DNA of 64,000 nt, from contig NW_024881279.1 of the NCBI RefSeq assembly GCF_018691265.1, positions 3,501,243-3,565,242 on the forward strand. The letters run 5' to 3'. Both the position numbers and the translations under genes were made by a program. This DNA is from Tyto alba. Lineage: Eukaryota > Chordata > Aves > Strigiformes > Tytonidae. Below the pieces are notes generated by a model. The model saw nothing but the letters and a program-made list of their open reading frames with translations, ran no database searches and was not told where the DNA came from. Position 1 is the stretch's first letter, and each line of letters starts with the position of its first letter. Positions 37,641 through 49,295 of the stretch are shown here, piece by piece.

Positions 37641-39458
37641 CTTGGGGGGCAGAGACAAAGGAGAAGAGTTAAAAGAAGAGGATCTGGACACACAACTTAT
37701 TCTGTTCCCTGATTGTATGGGGGCTTTTATAATAATTTTAAGAACATTAAGGCTCTGAGGAAGATAGTGGGGTAGGAAAGCACAAGGAATGTGCTACAGG
37801 TTGCACCTCGTGCAACCATCCTGCAGCAAGAGCAGCCTCAAGCTGGGGCAGCAGCCGGGGGGTCTGGTCCCCATCTGCACCGGGGCACCTCTGCTAAATG
37901 ATGGACTTTGTCTTAGCAAGGAGACATCGGGCAGAGGTGAGGAGAGCAGAGCAGAACAGAGGAGGCACCAGGGCCATGGCCAAGAGGCAGCTGCTGGTTG
38001 GAAACTGGTCCCACCACCCACCCGACCGGGAGGGAGCTGCGCGCTTCAGTCAGGCGCTTGTTCTCTGTGCAATTGGGACAAACTCTGCAGTTTCATTTGT
38101 GGTCATCTAAGCAACATAAAATATCGAGCGGAAAATCCAACCCAAACGTACCATCCACTGAAGGCATGACTTTGCAGCAGCTTGGATTTTTTGCAGATGC
38201 CGGACTATTAGTCTCTTCTTTGAGTTCTCTTTGCTGCTTTTTAGGACTTCAATAAATCTTTCCAGGTAGGTGGTTATGTTCCCTTCTGGCTCAATAATGT
38301 TGTTCTGGAATAACAAAGTTTAGTCATTTCTGGCTTTTCTGCACTGTATTGCTAGCACAGGTTGTATTACATTATTGCAATTAAAATGCCTACTACAAGA
38401 AATAATGTTGCACAATAATTCAAAGCCAACATTTTATAGTAATTCTGGACACCTTAGAGTAGGGAACCAACTCTGCCACCCAGTGCTCTTCTCCTGCTGA
38501 AGGCAGATGTTACCTCAAAAGCTGCAGAGTGAGGCTGTGGAGGTGGAACCGGGCAGGATGAGGCCTTTTTTGGGTTTTAATTGCCTCCTTAGCAGCACTC
38601 AGGCACTGGAAGGCAGCGATGCTGAGGAGCACTCTGACCCCCAACCCTACTACATACTCCTTGCCTCTCCTGAGCTTCCCCCGCGAAGCGCTTTGCCGGT
38701 GCCATCGCTGGCGCTGGTCTCTAACAACGTGGGTGTTTCTTTCCAGAAAAGGCAGGAGGGGGACAGCCTGTCCCCCCTCTTTCCGCGGGCAGGAAGGTGA
38801 GAAGGTCAATTCTGACTATCTACCCCGGGAAAAAAAAAAAAAAAAACAGCGCTGGCTGGAAACACTCCTTTACCAGGGCTGTGCTGAAGGCAGTAGCCCC
38901 GAGCACTGTTTTTTTGGGGAGGCAAGATAACTCTGCATTGATGACTGTGGACGGAGGAGGGTTGGTCTCGGGGGAGCCTCTCAGCATGCACAAGCTCAGC
39001 TCCCACCAGCACAACGCTCCCGCAAAGCCCGTGAACGACGCGGCTGCCATCTAAGATTTGTCTTAATAGCATAAGAGCTTGCAGACGACCTGAATGGGCT
39101 TTGACAATAGCTGCATTCCCCTCCCCTCAAAAAAAAAAAAAAAAAAAGAAAGCGCACAAGCCACACCACAAGCACCCAACATTGCAGCGCGAGCCAGAAA
39201 GTGATCTTACCGAAGGTGCGATTTCGATGCTGCCCTGAAAGAGATTAATAAAATACCACGTTAGCAAGTTCTCCACTAGAGCAAAGAGTCAGACGTGGGG
39301 CACAAAGAAAATGGAAAAACCTTAGACTGTAGTGTCTGACTGAGGGTTTCCTGGATGAGGGAGCTGGGAACGCAGACCGTTCCCATGGTGGACGGCACGG
39401 GGGACGCGAGGCACAAGGCTGTGCAGGACAGCAAAACCCCGACCAGGCTCAGCATCAT
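37539..39458 (-). CDS. IL3: Interleukin-3-like cytokine, four exons, 138 aa
   Basis: Secreted haematopoietic growth factor. Exons (-): 39458-39321, 39234-39211, 38304-38152, 37640-37539; all phase 0. The signal peptide is MMLSLVGVLLSCTALCLA. The mature part has only two cysteines: Cys29 just before helix A (GTVCVPSSLIQE) and Cys101 near the end of exon 3 (AAAKSCLQW). This is the layout of the single IL-3 disulphide in mammals (helix A to the loop before helix D), not of GM-CSF. The last exon EQDWEPVEEYDFFSNLEYLL parallels IL-3 DGDWNEF…LTFYLKTL. Helix-A Glu37 occupies the beta-common contact position; one sequon, N63-I-T. The promoter has CLE0 and TATA; the 3' UTR is AU-rich. Exon 3 appears to fuse what are exons 3 and 4 in human IL3. 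Odd: the exon 1 donor is weak (AAG|GTTTTT). The main alternative is a CSF2-type paralogue, since human synteny would predict CSF2 here. Confidence 0.72.
38152..38304 (-). CDS. IL3: IL3 exon 3
   Basis: 153 bp, 51 codons, acceptor TTATTCCAG, donor ATG|GTACGT. Encodes NNIIEPEGNITTYLERFIEV, then LKSSKENSKKRLIVRHLQKI and QAAAKSCLQWM. Confidence 0.8.
39211..39234 (-). CDS. IL3: IL3 exon 2
   Basis: 24 bp encoding GSIEIAPS between acceptor CTCTTTCAG and donor GTAAGA. Short, but phase 0 and with good sites; it sits where CSF2/IL3 genes carry a 42-bp exon in mammals. Confidence 0.7.
39321..39458 (-). CDS. IL3: IL3 exon 1
   Basis: 138 bp, 46 codons: signal peptide, then SPVPSTMGTVCVPSSLIQET and LSQTLQSK (helix A). 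The donor is AAG|GTTTTTCC; the frame hits a stop shortly after, so splicing near here is required. Confidence 0.78.
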
Positions 39459-39511
39459 GGCACCGGCACCGCGCTCCGTCCTTGGGCTGCGTACGGCGGG
39501 CTCCCAGCTTC

Positions 39512-39604
39512 CTTTTATATGTGCTCTGTTGCGAGGAAATGATTAATACCTCACCACAAATATGCCTAAACTGAAGGCAAGTAGTCACCTGAAGAATGGA
39601 AGGT
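39512..39604 (-). promoter_or_regulatory. IL3: IL3 promoter with CLE0, RUNX and TATA elements
   Basis: On the - strand, in order: TTCAGGT (CK-2-like, 39587-39593), TGTGGT (RUNX core, 39553-39558), ATTAATCATTTCCTC (39533-39547) and TATAAAAG (39512-39519). The 15-mer equals the CLE0 (AP-1/Ets/NFAT) sequence I recall from mammalian CSF2. From TTTGTGGT through CTC, 26 of 28 bases equal the CSF2 promoter of this window. Confidence 0.8.
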
Positions 39605-42600
39605 GTTAGTTTCTTATCTGATCGAGGAAACTGCATGTTTCTAAAATAAGGGTTCCCCCCATAAGTCCAGTAAGAGATGTGTAATTCAGACATTTGAGCC
39701 AATTCTGTTTTTAGATGTCGAAGCATATTTATGAATTGTTATTGTCTAAAGATTGGTGCAAGACACACCAGAGCTACCTAAATGTCTCTCAGACCTTTAT
39801 GTTCATATTTACCCTACTTAATATTACAATTACACTAAATAATCCTCTCATCTTTACTAGTTAACACTCCTGCCTTGTTCTGGGTGGTTGTCATAAGGAA
39901 CCCCATGAATAACTCAATGCTATCATATAAACGACGAATTTGAGAGCCCTCCCAAGACCTCGGGGTGCCTGTGTGAGCCCCGTGATGTGCCAGGGAGAGA
40001 CACCAGCCAAGGGACTCAGCACCTCAGCTGGGCCAGAAAAGCTGCTCCTTCACCCCTCTCAGAGGAACATTTGCCCAGTTTCTGTGCTCCCCTGAGGAGG
40101 TTGAAACCATTTGGCTGGTATCTCCTTGTACTCCATCTGCAGGAGGTTTGGGTGATGGGGGTGCATCCCATTGATGCTGTGTCTGGCAGAATTGCTCCCC
40201 AAGCTCAGGGTGGGCTCTGGGGTGGCTCCTGGGTGCACAGAGCCCTCTCCAGGCCCCCCTGAGCTGCTGGGGAGGAGAGCGGGGCTGCCCTTGGCCTCTG
40301 GTCCTGCCGCACAGCTCCTCTGCACTCGCACCAAGAGGAACGAAGACTGTGCCAGGATCACACCCCCAGGACGCAGCTTCTTTGCTACACAAAGATTCAA
40401 AAATGCTTGTTTTCATATTTCTGGTGTAATTTAAATTTTGCTATTTCAATACTGCAGGGGTTTTACTATCTGATTGACATTCTTTAATGTGCAGTCGGTT
40501 TTCCTACCCTTAAAAATAATCAAGTGGTATGTAGCTGTAGTGACTTCTGTTTGAGGTGCTCATCCTCCCCGAAGGGGAAGGCAGGAGAGCCACACACACG
40601 TGTGCCATCCAAGCTGATGAAAGGCCAGCTGCTGCTTTTCCTGCACTGACGTGGCATTTTCCTGCCTGTCCCTGAGCTGGTGTTTCACAGAACACCTAAC
40701 TCCATGGCATTAATTACATCAGAAGCCACCGTTGTGTCAGCTACAAACCAGGCCTTGGAGATGCTGCTGGGCACCTCCCTGCCCTGAGGAGCCCTCTTGT
40801 CCAGTTCTTTGCTCTTAGTTGGTTGGTAAAACATATTCCCTGCTCTTCCCCGCCGCTCCACGGTGTCGGCTGGATCAGCCACCCTGGCAGCAGGAGCCGG
40901 GTGCCAACCCGCTCGTGCTCCCTTGCCCGTGTGCCCTGGCTCTGCTGGTGCAGGAACTGGGGTGGTTTTCCTGCCTTTCTGGGGTCACCCTGATATTCCC
41001 AGTGTTCTCCTGTCATCAGCAGATCAGTTTTATTCCAGAGTTGAGGTTAAACTGCTGTGCGTTACCTCGGTGGGGCAGCATCCGTTGGAATGCCACCTCT
41101 GCCTTGTGCCATCAAGGGATTTGCATCAATTCAGCCAGATGCCAGGTGAGCAGCGGTGAAGACCAGTCACCATGGTGCTCAGCTGGTCTCTTTTAAGAAA
41201 ACCCTGTTCTTCCTCTGATTTTAATGAGTTTGGGAATAGTGTGGATGCTTCCAGTGGTGCCTTGAGTTACATCCCCCGGCAAGTAGAATCGCACCTGAGC
41301 TGCAGATGCTCGCCCCATCTCTGGTGCCTTCAGTGAACTGAAGTTCAGGACTTTGCCCATCCTTGGCACCGCTGCGGCTGCTGGAGATCAAGTGGAATGC
41401 AGTATGATTTAAAGGGAAACAATGGATTGCGCCTATCACATGGGTGAGCGTACATTCTGGTACTGTATATTGTAGCCAGGTTCAAATCATAGGGAAGAAT
41501 TTCTTCCCTTGGAAAAGGCAAGAGGATTAGGGCTGCAGCTAAACTTATCAGTGAGCATCAGAGATTTTGCTTTTATCTCAAAACTGGCTGAAGAAATGAT
41601 AGCTCCTGCAGAGAGGGTGGAAGGGAAAGGTGTGGGCAGGACAGACTTTTACTGCTGGAAAAAACAGAATTGCGAAGTTGGGACTCCACCTTGTTCTCTT
41701 TATTCTTTTTATAGCTGCTAATGACATGCAAATACATTCTTAGATTGCAGCCAGGGTGGAAAAAAAAAAGATCTGATAAAATCAGAAAGGAAGATGGAAC
41801 TTGCGGTATACTCGTGTACGTACATTGATCAGTTGGTCTCTCACACACTGACTCATTTGTAAATATTCACTCAGAAATGGAACCACCGTGACCACTCTGC
41901 TCCTTTCATGGTAGGACCAGCGTTGACCTTTCTTTCCTGTTCCGCACTTAGGGGATAGCTTCTGTGGGATGCTGAGATGGCAGGAGGGAGTTTCCAGCAA
42001 GGGCTCATGCTGCAGCACCTCCGACCAACTCCACCTCCGCCAAAAAATCTGGGGAGGATTTGCGCTAATAAGATTTAAATCGCTGATATGATTCCACTCC
42101 TAGGCAGAGCCATCTGAAATACCCATATCCTAGTCAGACACAGAATTAAATTAATGAGCAGAAAATGGCCTAGCCCATTAGGAATTAACTGAAAGCTTAA
42201 CATAAAATTAACTAAGAAACTGAAAAGATAACAGAAAATTAACTGAAAACTAACAGAATTTTTAACTTTTCTAAGCCTGGAGAGATGATGGGCTTAATTT
42301 TTGTGGGCTGTGCTCTGTATAAGTAGAGCAGAAATCCTGGTGAGAAGTCTCAGTATAGTGATGGTGCGGAGACTGTTCCTTCCGGGCAAAATTCACTCCT
42401 AGTGAAGGATTTGCTGGAGAATTTCTGGATCACTACCACGTATGTGATCAGTATATGATCATCACCACATATAAACCACTGGAATGGAAGTTCAGCCAGC
42501 TAAGGGTGACATGAGCATCTCTTGTGATGCTTCCTGTCATATTAGGGGGAAAGCAGACTTTCTTGGAAGTAGTTTTACTAATTTATGATATCCCATCTTA

Positions 42601-43376
42601 AAGTTATCTTTTTGCTCTCGTTCCTCTATGAAAAGATCGATCAAATCCCCCTCCCACTCCTCTGGATATCCTCTTTACACTTGTGTCAAGTTCATATCTA
42701 CGCATTCTTGTGCAGCCTTGAAATGTTTTGAATTCTCCCCCAAATATTTGCCCCTGCCACATTTCCAGCTGGCAGTTGCAAACTCTGAGCAAACCAAACC
42801 ATCAGGCTTCTCAGATGTGACGGGCTCCCTCTTCCCCTCCTTGGCCTTTCTCTCTGTCTCTTCCAGTTTGAATTAATCTTGAAGGTGGGAGGCTGAAATG
42901 CTTTGTAACATTCTTTGCACAACAGCACGGATACCTTCTTGTCTTGGTACTGGAAGGAGTTAAACAGTATTGTGCGGTATTGTATCTCTGTGGTCTGCCT
43001 CTGCAGAAGGAAGGAAACCATACTTCTCTATGCACTGCAGGGTGATTTTAAATGCTGTTCAGAAACAGCAGAAACCAAAATCGTTGTCGCTGGTGACTGC
43101 TTGGTCGGGGCATCTGCAGCAGATGTGCAGCTCCTCTCCCCAGCCCAAGGACATTCTTTTTGCGTTTCGTGCTCTGGCTGTGGTCGCTGGTCCATGGCCA
43201 GCCGTCTGGACAGTGGGCTGTCATCTTTGGAAAGTGGCCCTTGGAGCAAGGGTCCAAGTCAGGCTAATTGAAGAAGAGAGGCTGCTCATTTTGAAATAGG
43301 CTCTGGGCACAGAAAGACTTTTTATTTAATCAGAAGGTATTCCCTATGGTTTATATTACTTCCTCCGTAGCTCCTC

Positions 43377-43403
43377 AAAAAAAAAAAAAAAAAAAAAAAA
43401 AAA
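43377..43403 (+). repeat. A27 homopolymer
   Basis: Uninterrupted poly(A) run with no recognisable retroelement body upstream. Confidence 0.9.
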
Positions 43404-45926
43404 GCCTGTGAGTCACGGAGGCATGCCCTTCCTTTGCAGCACCAGGGAAGAATTATACAGACTAATGAAATCAGAAATGAGTCCAAAGACAGCTCACTCT
43501 GCATATCTCAGCGTCCTGACCCCCTGCCCTCTGTTGAAATCCTTTTGTCTTTTGAGGATCTGCCAGGGTTTCTCTATCTGATGGGGGTTAACAGGCTCTG
43601 GATGCTTTAGGACTCAGAGTTTTTTGTAGGTACCCAATTTTGAGAAAGTATGGAAAATCTCCCTGCTCGCTCAGAGAGATGTTGTCCTGGAGATCCACAG
43701 CGAGTTCTTTACCTTTTGAGCAAAATTAGAGATGAGATATGTTCTGGATTTTGCTGTTAAATTCCAAGAAACAAGATGCCTGTTTTGTCACAAGAGATTT
43801 CACAGGCTGCCTCTGCGCCTCTCCAGCCCCAGTGACGGCAGGTTGGTGCACATGGACCGACACACATTATCACATGCACACATCCACCCCCAGCAGAGAA
43901 AATAGAATAGTCCTCCCTGTTTTTTAAAATAAATTATCTCTATAATTTCTTATATTTTCCTGTCCATGGAGAGTAATTGCAAAATATCTCTGGGCTTGAG
44001 TCTGATTTGGTGTAAATCCCATTCAAGCTCCCCAGGCACCCTGGGAGCAGCCTGGGCTCCTCTTGCATCTGTAAGCTGGTGTCTGTCACACGTGTGTGTG
44101 TGGAGGCTTTGGCAGTTGTTGGTGAGCATCCAAAGAAGGCTGGCAATATTTAACAGTGATTCATTGCCTTCTCAGTCACCCATCTGAAACCGAGGGAGTC
44201 TGAGAGAAACACAGATGATCAATCCAAACAATCTGTAATGGGTGTTTTCAAGCCTCACCCACTGACCAGTTGAAATTTGGCTCTGGAGAGGGGGTGCCCA
44301 GAAAGGAACACTTAATTTTTCAGTTGCAAAGACACCGTGTACAAATCAGGAGGAAAAAAAAAAAAAAAAAGAAAAAACAACAAAACTGATCCAAATGGGA
44401 TTGTGTTCTGCAGAAACTGGAAAGAGTTTGTGAATCCTGACAAATGACTAATGAGAACTGCAGTTGAAAAAGGAAGTAAAAAACCAACCGAAAATGAGTA
44501 ATCAAATATTTAAAAAAAAAAAACCAAACCAGGGGAATTACCCTTGTAGAGTATTAACCCAGATTTAGCTGCTGCTTGCTGGAGCTGAGGCTGCCTTCCT
44601 CTGGCCACGACGGCATCACCGTCCCCTATACACGGCTGGTCTCCATCCCTCTCATCCTTAGGGTTAAGAAATGACAGCAACAAGCGGTCCTCAAGCAGGA
44701 GGGGGAGGATGGACCACGGGAGCAGTGTTTCTGTGTCCAAGCTGCTTTCTGTTGGCTCTGCCCTGGTGTGAAAGAGGGGGAGCTTCTGGCAGGACAGCCC
44801 TGCTCCAGCGATGCTGGGTGATCTGGCTCTCTCGGGGCTGCCCCACCACGGGCTCCCGGGCAGGAGGAGATCTTCCAGTGCCATCCGCAGCCTGGAAAGC
44901 AGGGCTCTAGGAAAGGCATCCCTCAACCAAGCCGTGAAACGTGGCCTCGAGGTGCTGGTGTCTGTGCAGGAGTGGGGGGCGTTGTGTGTCCCACGTGCTC
45001 CCAGAGCTTGACGCGTCTCGGCAAACCTTCTCCCGGCCCTGCTCGTGGTGGTGGCACAGGACAACTGCCACCACTCAGGAGCTGGAGGGCAGCCAGAAGA
45101 CTGTCGCTGGTCCTATCACATGTGGTGATAAAAGGTCTCTCCCTTGGAGAGCTCATCACGGAGCACGGCAGGTCTAGACATGGGGTTTGCACCTCAAAGG
45201 GGTTGGGCAGGCTGGGGAGCCTGCTCTCCTGCCACTGCAGTGGGGATACGGGTTTTACTGAGAATAATTTCTCGCTTATCAAACGGGGAGTGCTAAATAT
45301 AACTCACACCTACAACTTCTAAAAGTAGAATGTGCCTCTGTAGAACAGACCTTTCCCCAGTGTCGCCGTCTCCCACGTCTCATCCCCACCTGGGGCTCAT
45401 GGAGCTGTGTGGGGCTCTTGCTTTTCCTGCCAGTGATGTAAAAAACACAACAAACATCTTTTAATAAAAAAGTCTACTTCCTTTACAAACAAGTCAGCAG
45501 CAGCCCTCGAGGGTCAGCTGTGGCATAACTAAGATTTTAAGGTATGTGTGTTTTATTGTGTTATGATGATGCAAGATTGTTATCAGGGTTATAAAAGCAG
45601 TGATGAAGCAGTCGTGGTTATCATGCTCAAGCAGTGGTGCTAGGCACGTCAGTGCAGTCGTGCCAGTGATAAGACTGTACAGCCTGCTTGAAACCGGGCA
45701 TTCTTTTCACTCCTATTTGCACTGCAGTTTTCGGGCTGGCTGAATGGCATTCCGATTATTTAGGAACTCACGTGGGATTGGAGATGACGACAGGGCTCTT
45801 GGAAACCCCAGAAAAATGGACTTTTCCCCTTGCCTGGGCAGGGCAGCAAGGAGGAAGGGCTGTGCCGTGCCAGAGAGAGTTGCAGTCACCGGGGCTGGGA
45901 GGCTCCATCCGGAGCTGGGACCCCCT

Positions 45927-46540
45927 CTGCCTGCACCCCGCTGCCTGCACCCCACTGCCTGCACCCCGCTGCCTGCACCCCACTGCCTCCATCCCACTGC
46001 CTGCACCCCACTGCCTGCACCCCACTGCCTCCATCCCACTGCCTGCACCCCACTGCCTGCACCCCGCTGCCTCCATCCCACTGCCTGCACCCCACTGCCT
46101 GCACCCCACTGCCTCCATCCCACTGCCTGCATCCCGCTGCCTGCATCCCACTGCCTGCACCCCGCTGCCTGCACCCCGCTGCCTGCACCCCACTGCCTCC
46201 ATCCCACTGCCTCCATCCCACTGCCTGCATCCCGCTGTCTGCATCCCGCTGCCTGCACCCCACTGCCTGCACCCCACTGCCTGCACCCCGCTGCCTGCAC
46301 CCCACTGCCTGCACCCCACTGCCTGCATCCCGCTGCCTGCACCCCACTGCCTGCATCCCACTGCCTGCACCCCACTGCTTGCACCCCACTGCCTCCATCC
46401 CACTGCCTGCACCCCACTGCCTGCACCCCACTGCCTGCATCCCACTGCCTGCACCCCACTGCCTGCACCCCGCTGCCTGCATCCCGCTGCCTGCACCCCA
46501 CTGCCTGCACCCCACTGCCTGCACCCCACTGCCTGCACCC
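45927..46540 (+). repeat. 14-bp minisatellite, about 44 copies
   Basis: Tandem array of CTGCCTGCACCCCA with variants (CCCG for CCCA, CAT for CAC, CTCC for CTGC). Because 14 is not a multiple of 3, all three frames of the + strand cycle through the same 14-codon peptide, and neither strand has stops. This creates spurious frames of 219-321 codons on both strands; none should be called a gene. Confidence 0.97.
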
Positions 46541-48528
46541 TGCAAGGCACCAGAGCTGCTGACCTGCCGCTTTTGTTCTTCCCTCAGCAGTCTGCTGCCC
46601 TGGGCAACAGCTCTGGCTGCATTTGCCTACAGCCAGCCCAATGTTGTCTTTGAGTTATCAACACTTCACTTTTCCCTCTTGTCTGTCTGTCAGAGTTTCC
46701 TGGGCTGCTGTGCCAAGAATGCTGAGACTGATTAATGTTTTCTACTTAAAACCCTGACATTCTGCTCTTTCTCATGTACCTGCGATTCCATGACTTCCCA
46801 TTTATCTCAAGGGTGAATTTAAAATTTAATGTAAAATATTTGAATGTAATTTAAAATAATGTATGTGAAAAATTAAGCACCTCATTGCTAATAAAATCGT
46901 TGAAATTCAGTGGCAGTAAGAGTCTCCTCAGGGTGGCTCTTGCTCATACTTGAACTATTGCAGCCCTGAATGAGGCTGTGCTGAGGACCAGAGAGTTTTT
47001 TGATGCTGTTTAACCTGGGGGAGTCCATCTGGACATTCACTCTCCCTTTTTCTGATTTTAGTGAACAGATTCACCGTTTGGTTTTATTTACAAGTCTCCT
47101 GATTCCTGTGAGAATTCAATCTAAACCGATGCACCGATGACCTCGCCCGCAGAGCCTGAGCGGTTTGTGGTACCCGGGGGTGGTCGGGGGGCACTCGCCT
47201 CTTCCAGGGCTGGTGGCTGTCCCCCAATTCCGGGGGCTTTCGGGGCCGCTTTGCCTGTGCTGGGGGGTGAAGTCCATCTGTCCGACCTGGTTGGTCTCTG
47301 CCACATGCACACGGGGCAGATGCTGTTTGAATGCAAAGCGCAGCTTGGAAACACCCTTGGAATAGCGCGTCTCTGAAAAAAAGGGGTGTGTTCTGCAGCG
47401 TGGGAGGGTCAGGGCGTGTGTTGGAGCCACCACCCTGCAGCAGCAAGCCCTGGCCGGGGGCCACCATGCCGTCAGTGGGGGAAAAAAAAAAAAAAAACAA
47501 AACAAAACAACACATTTTTGGGGGGTTCTGCGATGCATTCTGTCCCCGTCGGGGTTTGCTGTGTGTCGCTGGCTCTTTGGGTGCCCACTCCTGCCCCGCC
47601 GTCCCTGCCCTGTCCCCATTCTCCTGCAGAACTTGGATGCTTCTCCGGTTCTTGGCGCGGGGAAGGTGAGGGGATGCTTCTGTGGCAAGTGAAAGCTCTT
47701 CTGCTTTCGTCACCCTACAGAGCGTGGCAGGGACCTGGTGCAGCCAGGAATGAGTCACCCCAGCGGGCAAGTGGGCAGCTCGTCTTAAAAGCTTAAGCAC
47801 AGTCGAGCTGAGCTCGGGGCCAGGCTGGAGCACGAGGGCTGCAGGTCCTCAGGAAGGTGCCTGGATGGGTGAGGGCAGGCGTGGGGGGCTCACCCTGAGC
47901 AGGGAGCATCTTCCCCGGCAGCATCCGTGTGTCCATCCCACTTGGAAATCACGTTCAGCTCCCCTAAACGGCTCTGAAACCTCTCACCCTTCACAAATAA
48001 AGGTCACTTCATTCTGGGAGAAAATTTGTTTATTTTTGCAGAGGTCCATTTGTGTCCATGGAAGGTTACAAATATTTAGTAATGGATACGTCAGTATAGG
48101 TGACACATGGCATGTGTCCTTACAAACCAGCCCAAGCAGTAACGTTCCTTTTGAGTGTTATTTTATTAAATATTAACTTTCGGAATCTAAACTGATAGTT
48201 TTACATGCATACAGACTTTCTGAGTACCTCCCATAGCTATGGATACTTAAACAATTTAAAAAACAAGTATTGCCTGATTCAGCTCAGCAAAGCTCAGCTC
48301 ACAGGTGTGGGAAACACCTCGTATCAGCTGAATAAGCTTTGAGGAAAAGCAACCAAGGCCATCAGAGCCTTTTTTGCTTTTGTATTATCCAGAATTTGGC
48401 TGGGTTTGAGTGACATGGCTCTGCTTCGTCAATAATAAAATGTGTAGTGGTTGATGTTATCTGCTGGATCCGAGCACCCAGGGAAGGAGCAGAGACGGGA
48501 GCTCCCAACTGGAACGAATCTTCTCCAG

Positions 48529-48770
48529 CCCCGGGGCTGGTCCGGGGGCTGAGGGAGGTGAAGGTGCTGGGTGGCACCGATGGCCCCGTCCCCATCCCCG
48601 ACCCACGGGGTGGCTTCGCCCCGGCTTCGAGAGCACTCGGGCCATGCAGAGCCGAGCCCTGGGGCTGTGGCTTGGGATGGTGGGAGAGAGAAATTGTGCG
48701 ACTGCGAACCCCAGACTGGATCCGCAGAGCTCCTGTCACACAACATTCAATGGCAGTTTCCTGAAGTAAA
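48529..48770 (-). repeat. 242-bp duplicated 3' block, copy 2 (CSF2 side)
   Basis: Partner of 37100-37341 (97% identical, no indels). It lies about 420 bp after the CSF2 stop, just beyond the AU-rich tract. It retains CpG sites that copy 1 has lost. The flanks of the two copies are unrelated and I see no target-site duplication. Confidence 0.97.
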
Positions 48771-48777
48771 CACTTAA

Positions 48778-48880
48778 ATACAGCATCATCACAATAAATG
48801 TCTCAAATAATCCATAAATTAAATAAATAAATAAATAAATAAACAAACAAACAAATAAATAAATAAATAAATAAATAAAA
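48778..48880 (-). promoter_or_regulatory. CSF2: CSF2 3' UTR AU-rich element / (ATTT)n tract
   Basis: On the - strand this reads as long runs of ATTTATTTATTT interrupted by GTTT units, giving many overlapping AUUUA pentamers. This is the class II ARE expected in CSF2 mRNA for rapid turnover. It is also a tetranucleotide microsatellite, so its length is likely polymorphic. No canonical AATAAA was found nearby. Confidence 0.75.
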
Positions 48881-49019
48881 TTACTCTTTAGGAATCACTA
48901 TAAGTTAAAATATTACTACTATATAAAATATTTAAATATTATTTTAAATACTTGTCTTTTAACAGTGCAGCTTGTTTCAGTCATTATAGAGACCATGGCT
49001 GCTGTCCTAACATCACTCT

Positions 49020-49084
49020 TTTTATATATATATATTTTAAAAAACATATATATATAAACATGACATATATCTACATATATAAAT
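49020..49084. repeat. TA-rich microsatellite in the CSF2 3' UTR
   Basis: Repeated ATATAT runs interrupted by poly(A)/(T), between the CSF2 stop codon and the ARE. Confidence 0.8.
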
Positions 49085-49190
49085 ATTCTATGGCCATATT
49101 CCTGAGAATAAGTTAATAATTGAATCACATTTTGGTTGAAGTAACATTCAAGTTCTTAATTTCTTCGTGGCTTTGGCATAGTTGTTCGCT

Positions 49191-49295
49191 TCAGACATTT
49201 TGAATTTTCTCAAAGAGCAATCTCAAGAAACGGTTCAATGTCTCCAGGAACACATCTCTCGTTACTTGTACAGTTTTACATTCCTCATCAAGATC
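49191..49295 (-). CDS. CSF2: CSF2 exon 4 (helix D)
   Basis: 105 bp ending TGA at 49191-49193. The acceptor is T15-AAAAAAG, an unusual A-rich end after a pure T tract. Encodes DLDEECKTVQVTRDVFLETL then NRFLRLLFEKIQNV. Confidence 0.82.
   Translation of the reverse strand, partial: DLDEECKTVQVTRDVFLETLNRFLRLLFEKIQNV

Larger units (their letters stand above)
39610..48520. other. Intergenic region between the IL3 and CSF2 genes
   Basis: About 9 kb. It holds the 14-bp minisatellite, several poly(A) runs (A27 at 43377, A17 at 44354, A16 at 47482) and a possible regulatory cluster at 41,849-41,896 (TGACTCA plus ACCAC motifs, about 2.4 kb upstream of IL3). No gene is supported; the GC-rich patches give chance frames. 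Confidence 0.5.

Noticed and set aside
45688..46735. Very long open frames (219-321 codons) on both strands
   Set aside because: They are produced by the stop-free 14-bp minisatellite, with the same 14-residue motif cycling in every frame; not genes.
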